This document shows, in pieces, positions 24,483 through 35,786 of a DNA stretch of 64,000 bases (within the stretch, counting starts at the first letter, position 1; each line of letters begins with the position of its first letter). Origin of the DNA: Salvia splendens (taxonomy: Eukaryota; Streptophyta; Magnoliopsida; Lamiales; Lamiaceae); the NCBI RefSeq assembly GCF_004379255.2, contig NC_056038.1, forward strand, positions 30,988,061-31,052,060, written 5' to 3'. Below the pieces are notes generated by a model, which searched no databases, was not told where the DNA came from, and saw only the letters and a list, made by a program, of their open reading frames with translations. The position numbers and the translations under genes were made by a program.

Positions 24483-25188
24483 TTAATTATAGTTCAATTT
24501 AAGTCCAGTGCCGGTATTATTCTGTCTCTTACTTTCCTCCTCTTCCTCCAATTCGATCAAGTTCTCGATCACCACATCCGTTGCCTGAGCAAAAAAATCC
24601 GGCCAATCCCTGCACATATATAAACACCAAAATATATATAAATTTTGTCCAATTAATGTGCAATTGACGATCCTAACAATATAAAATATTGGAGTGCACT
24701 TACCCTCTTAAGGTGTCAAAAGTTAATCCGACAGTGTTTTTGGCCTCCTCGAGGGCGGCGCGGAAGCGCATTATTTCCTCGGACGGGCGGGAGCCGTCGT
24801 CCTTGACGCGGAGCTCGGAGGGCTTGACGTCGCAGAAGACCGGGATGATCCTCTTCCCGAGCTGGGTCATGAGGCTGAGCTCGTGGGGGCAGAAATAGGA
24901 ATCGCAGTACATGGGCGAGAAGACGGCGATCCCGACCTTGCATTCCCTGATGGCGGCGTCGATGTGGTCGAAAAGGCGGTCCCCGGCCTTCATGTTCTTG
25001 CTGTCCAGGAAGGGGCGGAGGCCAATGCTGCGGAGGTGGTGGTACAGCAGCCCCGCCACGTTGCGCTTCGTGTCCACGCCGCGGTGGTTGATGAACACGT
25101 CGCACGGTGGGGCCCGCTGCTGGCGGAGGATCCGGTGGCGGCTGTGGTGGCCGATGCTGCTGATTAAGGCGGAGGCTGGACGTTGCAT
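24483..25188 (-). CDS. TIR-only domain protein (TIR-X type)
   Basis: TIR domains of plants are NAD-consuming enzymes whose products trigger EDS1-dependent immunity. Exons 24704-25188 and 24483-24609 join with GT-AG borders to give 203 residues ending at TAA (24483-24485). A short basic N-terminus precedes the TIR domain (about residues 29-165): box 1 DVFINHRGVDTKR (about 30-42), LRPFLDSKNMKAGDRL, AAIRECKVGIAVFSP, then YFCPHELSLM. The Glu in HEL (about 103) sits where the catalytic Glu of TIR NADases lies. RIIPVFCDVKPSELRV follows. The tail (DWPDFFAQATDVVIENLIEL, then an acidic run) has no NB-ARC or LRR, and there is no signal peptide. DVFINHRGVDTKR and the YFC.HEL block recall the small TIR-only proteins shared by monocots and dicots. 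The gene looks intact. Exon 1 is GC-rich compared with its surroundings. Confidence 0.9.
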
Positions 25189-25302
25189 GTTCGGAAAATG
25201 GGGTTTTGTAGTTTAGCTGTTTTTTTTTTTGTTTTTGAAATGAAAAGGGATATGAGATGCAGTGAATTAATTGTGGGGTCTTAATTACTAGGATTGGTGA
25301 GG

Positions 25303-25310
25303 TTTATATA
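25303..25310 (-). promoter_or_regulatory. Probable TATA box of the TIR gene
   Basis: The minus strand reads TATATAAA about 115 bp upstream of the ATG at 25188, in a fitting place for a core promoter. Confidence 0.5.
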
Positions 25311-26048
25311 GATAGGGGGTGACAAGATGGGTGGCATTGATTTGTATGGGTGGTTTGATTTTGAATGGGAGAAAAATGTCTACTAATCTGAATATTGGAC
25401 TGTTTGATCGAAAAATACTAGTGGGTTCGAGATTTTGACAAGAGGAAAAAAAGAGTAAAAGGGTTGAACGAATTGACTCTTTTAGGCTGGTCTTTATGGT
25501 TTAGCTTTACCAAGGGTGTGTAATCCTTCAAATACGCTTATTCCATTTTTTATTCATTTTCATTAAGGGAAACATTTTAAAGTGTGCTCATTTTTAATAA
25601 TTTGATTTGGATCGCCTTGCCTTATAAGAAATCTTGAAAAGCGTCCGCATTTTTAAATATTAGTAGTGGTACTACTTATTTTCGTATTCAAAACAAACAA
25701 AATGGAGTATGTATTTAAGTTGTTTTTTGAAGTAAGAATATCACGTATACCGTATACGCTTCAAACAAGTTCTTGGGCGAACGATTTTGAAATTTATCCC
25801 GACCAAAAATGCCCGATCTGATTATTTTTTTCATTTAGCTCATAAAAAATTTAAACAAAATATTAGTATAAATTTATTATGTTTTTTAGTTCTATAAGTT
25901 TTACCTTAAAACTAACTATATATCTCTGACATCATAGTAATAGTATATATGTAGAGAACTGATATGTCATCCATCACCGTTAACATTTTTCGTAAACACT
26001 GCTTACTTTTAGTGAATTAATGATTTTCAGTGTCAATTTTTGTTAACC
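25311..26048. other. Intergenic DNA, no gene seen
   Basis: AT-rich upstream region of the TIR gene. No further feature identified before the TRIM array. Confidence 0.4.
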
Positions 26049-27233
26049 TTAGGATCGTCGACTGCAACATTAGTTTGATATTGTCCGCTTTGGGTCAAGC
26101 CCGCACGGATTTGTTTTTGGGTCACTCCCAAAAGGCCTCAAACTAATTGGGGTTGGACAGGAATTATATACACCTTCCAACTTCACTCCCTCATCCGATG
26201 TGGGATGGGTTTGTAACCCAACAAACCTCCCCTCAAACCGAGACCACATCGGGAACGCAGTCGACACGAACATGGGTCGTTCCAGCCCTGGCCCCTGGGT
26301 CATCCTGGGCCCGACTCTAACCCGAGTCCTTCAGGGCCCGACCCTAACCGGGGCACATCCAGGCACAACCCATAGCCACCTGGGCTCTGATACCACTTGT
26401 TAGGATCGTCGACTGCAACATTAGTTTGATATTGTCCGCTTTGGGTCAAGCCCGCACGGATTTGTTTTTGGGTCACTCCCAAAAGGCCTCAAACTAATTG
26501 GGGTTGGACAGGAATTATATACACCTTCCAACTTCACTCCCTCATCCGATGTGGGATGGGTTTGTAACCCAACAAACCTCCCCTCAAACCGAGACCACAT
26601 CGGGAACGCAGTCGACACGAACATGGGTCGTTCCAGCCCTGGCCCCTGGGTCATCCTGGGCCCGACTCTAACCCGAGTCCTTCAGGGCCCGACCCTAACC
26701 GGGGCTCATCCAGGCACAACCCATAGCCACCTGGGCTCTGATACCACTTGTTAGGATCGTCGACTTCAACATTAGTTTGATATTGTCCGCTTTGGGTCAA
26801 GCCCGCACGGATTTGTTTTTGGGTCACTCCCAAAAGGCCTCAAACTAATTGGGGTTGGACAGGAATTATATACACCTTCCAACTTCCCCTACTCATCCGA
26901 TGTGGGATGGGTTGTGCCTGGATGAGCCCCGGTTAGGGTCGGGCCCTGAAGGACTCGGGTTAGAGTCGGGCCCAGGATGACCCAGTGGCCAGGGCTGGAA
27001 CGACCCATGTTCGTGTCGACTGCGTTCCCGATGTGGTCTCGGTTTGAGGGGAGGTTTGTTGGGTTACAAACCCATCCCACATCGGATGAGGGAGGGAAGT
27101 TGGAAGGTGTATATAATTCCTGTCCAACCCCAATTAGTTTGAGGCCTTTTGGGAGTGACCCAAAAACAAATCCGTGCGGGCTTGACCCAAAGCGGACAAT
27201 ATCAAACTAATGTTGCAGTCGACGATCCTAACA
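26049..27233 (-). mobile_element. TRIM retrotransposon array (four LTRs, last unit inverted)
   Basis: A 351-bp unit, made of a 177-bp LTR plus a 174-bp internal part, is repeated head to tail. The LTRs lie at 26049-26223, 26398-26574 and 26749-about 26912 (truncated), with internal parts at 26224-26397 and 26575-26748. From about 26913 the sequence turns round: a partial internal part (to 27056) and an LTR (27057-27233) are in the opposite direction. On the minus strand each full LTR runs TGTTGGGTTACAAACC...GATCCTAACA and contains TATATAA. The polypurine tract GAGGGGAGGTT precedes it, and TGGTATCAGAGC (plus 26384-26395), the usual initiator-tRNA-Met primer site, follows. No protein is encoded; the 60-77 residue open frames here are chance. 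Confidence 0.85.
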
Positions 27234-28741
27234 AACCAAACAGTTGGAATCGTGATAACAGTTATAATTCTACTTGTCGTAAACGATTAATCCAGTTATA
27301 GATCGAATCGATTGTTTCAACATTAACTTTATGACATATTCTGTAGGTTAACACAACCCCCCCCCAAAAAAAAAAAACCTTTCATTTCATACTCCCTCCG
27401 TTCCGTGCTACTAACCAAATTTCGGCTATGATCAACAAATTTCCAAAATAAATAAAGATCAAAGCCGAATTTGTCATTTCTCCTTTTAACTTTACTAAAC
27501 GAAATCAATTGATAGATTAGGTAATTTTAAAGGTAGATTATCATATTACTAATAGTCCAATATCCACTAGGCATCATCGATACTCGATAGTTACCGACTT
27601 ACCGTACATATTCACAAAATAATTAATTCTGAAAGCGATATACTGTACTAGAATTTGGGCAAAACAAAAGATGGTCTAGTTTTTGTCACAATAAAACAAA
27701 ATAATTAAGAGAACTAAAATTCACACAACGAATATTAGAAAGAGACGGTAGTACAGCTCCAAATGAAATAGATTTTCAAAGTAATTTCGCCTTCAAAGAA
27801 TAAAATATTTAGTAGTATTAAAATGTGCAGCTGACTGTTTCCAATATCAAGATCGTCGTTGGCTTCTATTCAGAGATTCATGGAAATGCGATTTCCTAAT
27901 TAGGTTTGAACTAACCCCCATCGGACAAAGACTTCTAAAATGTTTTCTTGTCAAATAAATTAATATCAGAAGAATTTTACAAGGTACGATTTGTCGGGAA
28001 AGAATAAATATAACCCAAAAAGTCAAAAACTTTGGCGCGCATGCAATTTTTAATTCATTAGTTATTCATTACTAGAGATTCGTGAGTATTTTACTTAGAG
28101 TTTAATAACTGAAGTCATTAAATACAATTAAAATTTATCAATTCTGAGTTAAAGTTGATTCATCCATGTATGCATAAATACGCAAATTTTGCGGATGAAT
28201 TTTGTATTATATTAATACAACTATACATATGTATATAGCTAGTTTGAAATTCAACTTAATTTGAGGAAAATAAAGGACGATGTAATTTTGTAGGAAAATG
28301 TAGGAGGACTTGAGTGGTCAATCGTATGAATATAATATAGTCGCTCTCGCACGAACAACTCAAGTTACTTCACTTGTGAATTCTGATTAATCCAATCACT
28401 CATTTTCTTTAACCCCACACTTGTTTGTCTTTTAAATTCTACCACATTAATTCGTTCTTGCAACTTGCATATTGTAAAGCATTGGTCTTAATTGTGGGCC
28501 ACCTCAAAAATTACAGCAAAACCTCCAAATTCAAATATACGAGAGTTAATTATGGTAGGAAATTTTGATTCATTTATTTCAATTACTTTTTTTAAATAAT
28601 ATCTTGAAATGTTGTTGATAGCTAAAATCAAAACTCCATTAATTTCACATATAGCAAGAATAGACACAGAATTTCACTGTGATAGCTAAAATCAAAACTC
28701 AATAGTTTCAAACTCATATCACTAGACATTCATTTGTTGTA
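27234..28741. other. Intergenic DNA, no gene seen
   Basis: AT-rich. A lone Stowaway-like left end, CTCCCTCCGTTCCGTGCTACTAACC, sits at 27393. No right partner was found. A C8/A12 homopolymer junction lies at about 27358-27378. Confidence 0.4.
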
Positions 28742-29210
28742 TACACCCTCCCCTCTCATTAATTGTCCAATTTAGTTTCGACTTGATTTTTGAAAAATAC
28801 GTATGAAAAAAGAGTATTGAAAAAGTTAGTAGAATATGAGTTGTACATTTATATAAAGTACTCTCTCCGTCTCACTCAAGATGTCCACATTCTTGAGTGG
28901 CACGAGATTTTAGAAAGAGTTGTTAGGTGAAGTAATAAGTAGAGAGAAAAATGTATTTGAATATTTTAATGAGGAGAATAGAGAGAGATTTATTTTCAAA
29001 TATGGAAAGTAGACATCTTGAGTGAGACAAACTAAAAAGGAAATGTGGACATCTTGAGTGGGACGGACGGGGTATTAGTTTTACAATAAAATGTGAGTGG
29101 AATGAGTTAGTGGAATGTAATACCTACTTACTATTTATAGTAAAAAAGTGAAAGTGAACAATTAATGGGTGAAGAACGAAAATGACAAAAGTTGACAATT
29201 AATGAGGGCA
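28742..29210. mobile_element. Stowaway-like MITE interrupted by another MITE
   Basis: The outer ends ACACCCTCCCCTCTCATTAATTGTC and (complement) CACGTGCCCTCATTAATTGTC are inverted repeats. The element is split by a 216-bp insertion (28859-29074). Outer sequence resumes with TTAGTTTTACAATAAAATGTGAGTGG. Confidence 0.65.
28859..29074. mobile_element. Nested Stowaway-like MITE
   Basis: The ends CTCTCTCCGTCTCACTCAAGATGTCCACATT and the complement of AATGTGGACATCTTGAGTGGGACGGACGG are long inverted repeats flanked by TA on both sides. It lies inside the MITE at 28742-29210. Confidence 0.8.
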
Positions 29211-29452
29211 CGTGCGGATCTACATGGAGGGGTGATGGGGCATTTGCCCTCAAAAGTTTATATTAATGGCATTTTCTTCATATTTAAAAAAATATTTTAA
29301 TTCTCCTTTAAATGCCCATACACCTTACTACAAAATTTATTTATAATCCTCACGTCGAATCTTGGCTACGCCCCTGAAGGGGGAAGGGGGAGTATCTAAT
29401 AACATGGAATCAAGTAAGTAGTTCACCCGTATTTTTTCAATATGTAGTATAG
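29211..29452. repeat. Short interspersed repeat fragment
   Basis: The stretch GATCTACATGGAGGGGTGATGGGGCATTTGCCC...CTACGCCCCTGAAGG resembles a degenerate dispersed element. No terminus is secure. Confidence 0.3.
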
Positions 29453-29509
29453 TACTTCCTCTGTCTATCTTTAGAAGTTCCATTTGAGTTCGACACGGGT
29501 TTTAAGAAA

Positions 29510-29765
29510 TACTCCCTCCGTCCAAGATAATTTGTCCCATTTTTTCATTTCGGTCCATCTCACATAATTTGTCTCATTTCACTTTTTACCATTTTTGGTA
29601 GTTGATCACACATTCCACTAACCCATTCATACTCACATTTTATTATAAAACTAACATATAAAGTAGGACTCACATTCCACTAACTTTTTCAACTCACTTT
29701 TCATTACATTTCTTAAAATCCGTGTCCGGTCAAAGTGAGACGAATTATCTGGGACGAAGGGAGTA
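29510..29765. mobile_element. Nested Stowaway-like MITE
   Basis: CTCCCTCCGTCCAAGATAATTTGTCCC and the complement of GACGAATTATCTGGGACGAAGGGAG are inverted termini with TA on both sides; 256 bp. Confidence 0.8.
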
Positions 29766-29816
29766 TAAAGGAAAGTAGATGGAAACAGGTAGTGGAATGT
29801 TAAACCCATTTTTATA

Positions 29817-29987
29817 TACGCCCTTCGTCCCACAAAAGTATGCACTATTTCCTTTTTAGTCCGTCCCACAAGAGTATGCACTATTTCCTTTAGTTACTTT
29901 CCTTTTGATCTCTCTCTTATTTTACCAATTGTGCATTAAAACTCGTGCCCAATCAAAATTGTATATTCTTGTGGGACGGATGGAGTA
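29817..29987. mobile_element. Nested Stowaway-like MITE
   Basis: CGCCCTTCGTCCCACAAAAGTATGC and the complement of GTATATTCTTGTGGGACGGATGGAG are inverted termini with TA on both sides; 171 bp. CGTCCCACAA(A/G)AGTATGCACTATTTCC appears twice at the left end. Confidence 0.75.
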
Positions 29988-30278
29988 TTAATTTTATAAC
30001 AAAATGTGAGTGACTAAAATAAGTTAGTGGAGAGTGGAATCTACCTACCATTTATAGTAAAAGTGAATCAGGACTCCTAATGGCGGACAAACTAAAATAA
30101 TAAACCGGGACTCCTAATGACGGAAGGATGGAGTACTAAGTATTGTCTATCAACAACTTCGCTTAACGTTGAGTTAAGGCACGGATTTGAAGAACAATTG
30201 AAAGCATCTATAACGCAAACTTAAATTTAGAATTTTCACATAATTTGCAGAATAATTCAATATAAAAAACAACAATTT

Positions 30279-30605
30279 TACTAAAAAAATTAACTCTTAT
30301 ATATCCGTCGGTAGACAGTGTTATTGACGGATTACTTTCCGTCGGTAAAAAATGTTTTACGGGCATTCCATCTGTAACACTGTTTTCCATCGGTATTTAC
30401 CGAGAGATTGCCCACCGTCGATAATCCAACTTTTTATAGTTTTTTATCAGCTCAAATTTCAACGAATCGGTCAAATCTAGTTTTTGTGTTACATATGCCC
30501 AAAGTACTAAGTACTATGGTTATAACAATGCTAACGAGAGTTGTCAATATCACGATTAAATGGCTAACTTGTTTAAGTGTTGCTCAAAAGTTTTTTTTTC
30601 TTAGT
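30279..30605. mobile_element. CACTA (En/Spm)-like non-autonomous element
   Basis: The right end complement is CACTAAGAAAAAAAAACTT, and the left begins (T)ACTAAAAAAATTAACTC. Subterminal CCGTCGGTA-type words (CCGTCGGTAGACAG, CCGTCGGTAAAAA, CATCGGTATTTACCG) occur several times, as in plant CACTA elements. About 330 bp, non-coding. Confidence 0.6.
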
Positions 30606-31319
30606 GATGTAAGTATGTAACCACTTCTTTGAACCTAAAATTATTTTTTTTTTGTTTCACAAGGATGGGAAATAGGAACGCAGGGTAATCTCCCTATTTC
30701 AAGTCATGGACTCATGGTCGAGCGAGGGTTTGTAGAAAGACGTCTTGAGGGTCGTCAAATGGTGGGGAGGGTCCGTACAAAGATGTCATAGAGTCAATCG
30801 GTGGTGAGCGAGGCGATTTACCGTCGCAGAGATCTTCCCCGTTGATTAGCTAGGCACGGCTAGAGTTTGGTGAAGGGAGATAGACTCTGAATTAAATCAT
30901 TAATCAGCGATGGAAGCACAGTTCCTTTCGCGGATATCTTCTCTGTCGAGCAGCTTTGCACGGCTAGGGTTTTGTGTGGAAAATAACGATACTTGCGTGC
31001 AAAATTAAAGAGGCGTGAAAAATGAAATGATATTTGTGATTTTGCTATTGAGAGCATCCGCAACAGTGATCTCCGCGGCGGGCTGGCCCGTCCCGGCAGG
31101 ACGAGTCACGACAGAATGCCGTTGCTAGTTATGTCAAGAAAAGAAGTTTTATATGGATTTTACATGAGTTTAATTTGCAAATTATAATTTCTAATGGGTC
31201 TTAGAAACAATTTCAGGCTTGAAAATTTGTCATATACTAATTCATAGTTAGCATTTCTCACTGCAAAAATATTTCTCACTGCAAAAATAAATTTATATAC
31301 TCCAAACAATATCATATAG
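30606..31319. other. Intergenic DNA, no gene confirmed
   Basis: The part 30660-31000 has more GC and phrases like GAGCGAGGGTTTGTAG and GCACGGCTAGGGTTTTG, reminiscent of transposon or 5' leader DNA. No product is recognisable. GAGCATCCGCAACAGTG at 31054 looks like a cut-off Harbinger left end. Confidence 0.35.
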
Positions 31320-31545
31320 TACTTCCTTCGTCCATGAATAGTATGCACTATTTTCTTTTTTGTCCGTCCCCAAAGATTATGAACATTCCAATTTTGGAAA
31401 CTTTCTTCTCCCTAATGAAGTGAGACTCATTCTCCACTAACAATACTTAAAAAAATTCTCTATCTAACTCTCTCTTACTTTACCAATAATGCATTAAAAT
31501 TCGTGTTAAACCCAAAATTCGTACTCTTTGGGGACGGAAGGAGTA
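31320..31545. mobile_element. Stowaway-like MITE
   Basis: CTTCCTTCGTCCATGAATAGTATGCAC at the left and the complement of CGTACTCTTTGGGGACGGAAGGAG at the right, with TA flanks; 226 bp. Confidence 0.7.
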
Positions 31546-31634
31546 TGATATATTATCCATATTTATATAGTCATTTAAAGTCCCTAAATTTACATTACTT
31601 TATTGGTGAAAGTGACGTTGTAATAGTAATATAG

Positions 31635-32185
31635 TACTCCTCCGTCCCAAAGAAGATGATCCCTTCTTTGAACGGCACAACATTTTATGTAGCTTTATTT
31701 TGTGCATTGAGTAAAGAGAGTTAGGGGTGAGCATTCAGGTTTCGGTTCGATTTTTTGTCCAAACCCAACCAAAACCGAAAAACCGAATTTAGTTCAAAAC
31801 CCAAATCGAACCGAACCCGAAAAATCAATAACCAAACTTCAAAAACCGAATAAATCGGAAAAAACATATATATATATATATGTAATTTATTTATTTTATA
31901 TATACTACTAATAGAATATATATATATATATATAATAGTATAAAAGTAATAATATATAATATCTATTATATAGTAGAATATATTAAAGGAATATATATTA
32001 AGAAATTGTGTTGAAAAGTAAGAGAGAAGAATAAAGTAGGAAAGATAAAGAAAGAGTAAAGTAGCTGATGGAATAAAGTAAGAGTGATTGGATGTTTTAT
32101 TTTTTATCAAAAAAGAAAATGACTCAACTTAGTTGGAACATCCCAAAAATGAATACGACTCAACTTAGTTGGGACAGAGGGAGTA
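31635..32185. mobile_element. Stowaway-like MITE disrupted by a second repeat and (TA)n
   Basis: The left end is CTCCTCCGTCCCAAAGAAGATGATCCC; the right end complement is CTCCCTCTGTCCCAACTAAGTTGAGTCG. Between them a block starts TTAGGGGTGAGCATTCAGGTTTCGGTTCG, a recognisable plant repeat with CGAAAACCGAA-type words, followed by TA microsatellites (about 31868-31934). The two ends may belong to different MITEs. Confidence 0.45.
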
Positions 32186-34364
32186 CTAAAGTTTTGTGGA
32201 CATATTGTAGATTTAGATAAATATTATCTCCGACACTTGGCCAATAAATAGATAGTCGATCAGTATATCAAATTATCATACTAACTTCTTTTTTTTTAAA
32301 AGTACTGAAAATAGAGTTAGTGGATTGTATGGTCCATTTCTTAAAATGGAAAGTTTTTACTATTTTTAAAGAGACGACCCAAATGAAAATAGTTTCTATT
32401 TTTAAGAGACGGAGGTAGCATGGAGTATACTAGACAATTGTTATAAAGGGTGACAGTCAAATGTGTTTATGTATGGTTAAACATATAGTAGTAAGAATTT
32501 AAAGAGAAATTATAGACTATGACATGAGTTCAAGATTCAGTAATATGCTTTCGACCGTACGAATAAGACATACGCGGATATGTCATAAGCTTCAACTAAT
32601 TAAGTCGTTTTTATATTTCGTCTTTAGTGGTCTTATTCTCTGTTTTTCATTCCATTTTGTAATCATCATTATTTCAAAAATTTCCTTGTTTGTTCTCCAC
32701 GGTTTATTATGTTTGTAAAAGTTAAGTTCCCACTTCCCTTGCTAAGCCTAAAATAATGAAGAACAAAAAGGAAAGAAATTTCCCAATTTGAATTTTCGTC
32801 ACGCTGAGTAGACTGCATCAATATTGATCTGGTCCTCGTAGATTTTATTGAAAATCTATAATGCTGCCCAAGATAAAATTGTGTTTGGGGATAATTTTCT
32901 TGTTATAATTTGTCGTTTAATCAGCCGTGAAATACATAAAAACTTTTTAACAATAAAAGTTATGTATTGGATAGCTAGGAATTAGGATCGTTCTCGTTAA
33001 TTTACATAGATTTACATTATTCCATGAAGTTTATTTGGTGGTAGCATTGGAATTTGGACCAATTCAGCTGTTCTTAGCCGCCCACAACATTCAATTGATT
33101 TATTTGAATGTAAAACGTGCATGAAATCCAAACAATCATACTCAAAAAACTCAACTCATAAACTCAATATAAATCTTCTATTTATAAACTCTACTACAGT
33201 TTCCAATTACTAATTATGTACATCTATATTTACATAAGAGGTATGGAAATATAAACTCTCCTTGAGCCTTTTATTTGTTTGATTTGATTAATATGTACCC
33301 AATATTTATATATTATCGTGACTTAGGGGCATAGCCATTTAGGAACAAGGATGCAATTATACCCAAAATTAAACTAATTAACGTTTTAATGTTGAATTTA
33401 GTACTAGTACTTTCAATGTTAATCAGACCAACCCGTTTGGGTCTGAGCTAACTCGCTTGGATTGTCGTCGGGCTATTCAAGTACAAGCCATTGCAGTTAT
33501 CATTTTTCAAATTATAAATTTTCAACCATAAACAAAAACTTTCGAGCTTTGGGCTAACCCCGTCATGCCAATCGAACTCAAAAATAATTTATATTTTTTT
33601 ACTCAACATTTATTAAATATTTTATATCTATATTAAATAATTACATATTAAAATAAGTGTTATTTCACCTCAAAACTAATATATACCTCACAGAGATAAG
33701 AAAATACATTTGTTTCTTAAATAATTATCATTTTTGTATATTTCTATATATATATATATATGTATATATATACCATTTTTATATGGTAAGTGTAAAATAA
33801 AATAAAATAAATATCAAATAATGAAGATAATTTTGAAATGATAATCAAAATATATTTTTAAGTAAATCTGGAAAAGAATTATTAGACTAATTTTTAAAAT
33901 TTTGAAATTTTAAATAATGAGAATTATCTCATTTTGGACCAACCCTATCGGGTTGCGGACTATTCCGTTTAAGGTCGTTCATGTTGTGATTTTTGGGTTA
34001 TAAATGTTACAATCTTAACCTACAAAATTGTTGGACTATTTGACTTAATCCGCGAGTTTCGAATTGAATTGATATCCCTACTATATAATAATTTTGGGTC
34101 TGGTGGTGAAAGTTTGATTTTTCTTAGGCAGCTTTGTAAGTGTAGCATATTTTATGTTTTAATTTGTGTACTAATTATTTGGTAGTAATTTGATTTATGA
34201 CTATTTTATTTTTATCTCGAAGATATTCTTAATACTCTGATAATTATATTCTGCTTAGTTGTCATTTTATCTTTTATCTTAATTATATGCCTAATTCTTT
34301 GGTAGTATTTTTTGTTTTGATTAGTATGTATTTTGTTTTCTTTATCTTCTTATTATTTTGATAA
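32186..34364. other. AT-rich intergenic DNA, no gene seen
   Basis: No coding signal. 33415-34085 has GACCAACCCGTTTGGG and GGACCAACCCTATCGGGTTG patches with long AT-rich stretches, resembling another hAT-like dispersed repeat. A (TA) microsatellite lies at about 33747-33770. Confidence 0.4.
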
Positions 34365-34703
34365 TGATGAAAGTAAATTCAAGATGAATGGAGTAAAAGA
34401 AGTATTTAGTAGAAGAAGATGAAGAAGATGAATACTTCCTTCTGTTTTGAGAAACTGAATGAAAAACTCTTATTGAATTAGTGAACGAGGTTTACAACTT
34501 GAATCACATATACTTAATGAGCTAACAATCAAACTATTTATACTAGAGATTAAGTGAATGAGATCTTTCACAAGATCTTGTTGAGTTGGTTGAAACAGCC
34601 TCCAACGGCTAGCTTCAAACTCCTTGCATCTTGATCTGCTGCTCCGCGGCTCCACCCTACGTCTGCATGCATTGCTGCCATGATCAACCATCTATGTTTA
34701 ACA
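34365..34703 (-). repeat. Copia A, 3' LTR
   Basis: TG...CA bounded (plus TGATGAAAGTAAATTC... to ...TATGTTTAACA). On the minus strand it follows the purine-rich CAAGGTGGAGAT. Its first 139 bp match 42109-42247, the truncated other LTR. Confidence 0.8.
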
Positions 34704-34733
34704 ATCTCCACCTTGGCTGCTCACGACATCACT

Positions 34734-35786
34734 TCAAAATTTCATATCATGCAAACCTACAAGTCTGCAGCAATATTCGAACTTTTCTTTGCCCAACGGC
34801 TTTGTGAGCATATCTGTAGGGTTATGGGCCGTGTCTATCTTGATCACCTTAACCCTTCCACTTTCAACTTCATCTCTAATGAAATGTAGCCTGACGTCGA
34901 TGTGCTTGCTACGCTCGTGAAACATCTGATGTCTAGCCAAGCAAATCGCCCCATTGTTGTCACAATGAACAGCCACACTTTTCTGATCTATCCCGAAATC
35001 AGAGATCAATCCAAGCAACCATTTACTCTCTTTCACGGCTGAAGTGAGAGCCATATACTCGGCCTCCGTTGTAGACAAAGCCACTACACTTTGCAAGCTT
35101 GATTTCCAGCAAACAGCCGTACCAAACAAAGTAAAGATATATCCTGTCTGGGACCTTCTAGTGTCAATGCTGGCTGCATAATCCGAGTCACAAAACCCAA
35201 CCAGAGGTTCCCTTTTATCTCCATCTTCTGCAGTAACAAAATTCCAAGATTATGTGCTCCATTTAGATACCTCATTATCCACTTCAAAGCACTCCAGTGC
35301 TGTCTCCGATAATCAACCATGTAAGTGCTTGTAAAACTTATAGCATGAGCAATGTCTGGCCGTATGCAAATCATCATGTACATCATACTTCCAACTATAT
35401 TGGAATAGGGAATCAGCTGCATCCCTTTCTTCTCGACCTCACTTTTTGCTTTATGATCTTTTGTTAATTTGAAGTGAACTGCCAGAGGAGTAGTTGTGCT
35501 CTTCATGTTATCTGCTTTGAACTTCTTCAAAAATTTCTGGATGTAGTCAGTTTGAAATAGCCACAACTTCCCTTTGTTTCTATCTCTGACTATATCCATG
35601 CCTAGTATTCTTTTAGCAGCACCAAGATCTTTCATTTCAAAGCTGGCACTGAGCTGTTGCTTGATCTTCCTGATCTCATTAATATTCTTTCCTGATATCA
35701 ACATATCATCTACATACAATGGAAGATATATAGGCTCCTTGTTATTCCGCTTCTTCATAAAAACGCAGCTATCATACAATGATCTA
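34734..35786 (-). pseudogene. Copia A pol remnant: reverse transcriptase and RNase H
   Basis: This is the C-terminal half of a Ty1/copia polyprotein. Reading from 35779 downwards, the reverse transcriptase active site YVDDML is visible near the start, followed by FEMKDLGAAKRILGM and RPDIAHA. RNase H motifs (VALSTTEAEYMAL, then HCDNNGAI and SKHIDVRLHFIR) and the DMLTKPL tail lie in 34734-35129. The frame changes between about 35130 and 35240, and the protein starts abruptly at the junction with the gypsy LTR at 35786/35787. Integrase, protease and the N-terminal half of the reverse transcriptase are absent from both sides, so the copy is dead. It is non-autonomous now; age is not estimated. 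Confidence 0.85.

Larger units (their letters stand above)
29453..30135. mobile_element. Stowaway-like MITE carrying two nested MITEs
   Basis: The outer left end is CTTCCTCTGTCTATCTTTAGAAGTTCC, and the right end is GGGACTCCTAATGACGGAAGGATGGAG, with TA flanks. Two further MITEs sit inside (29510-29765 and 29817-29987). The remaining outer sequence is the usual AGTTAGTGGAATG...TTTATAGTAAAAGTGAA type. Confidence 0.7.

Noticed and set aside
26070..27210. Repeated identical 60-77 residue open frames in the TRIM array
   Set aside because: They repeat because the 351-bp unit repeats. They cross LTR/internal borders, have no domain and appear on both strands.
26049..27233. CRISPR-like array
   Set aside because: The repeats are 351 bp long LTR-internal units with a tRNA-Met primer site and polypurine tract, in a plant genome.
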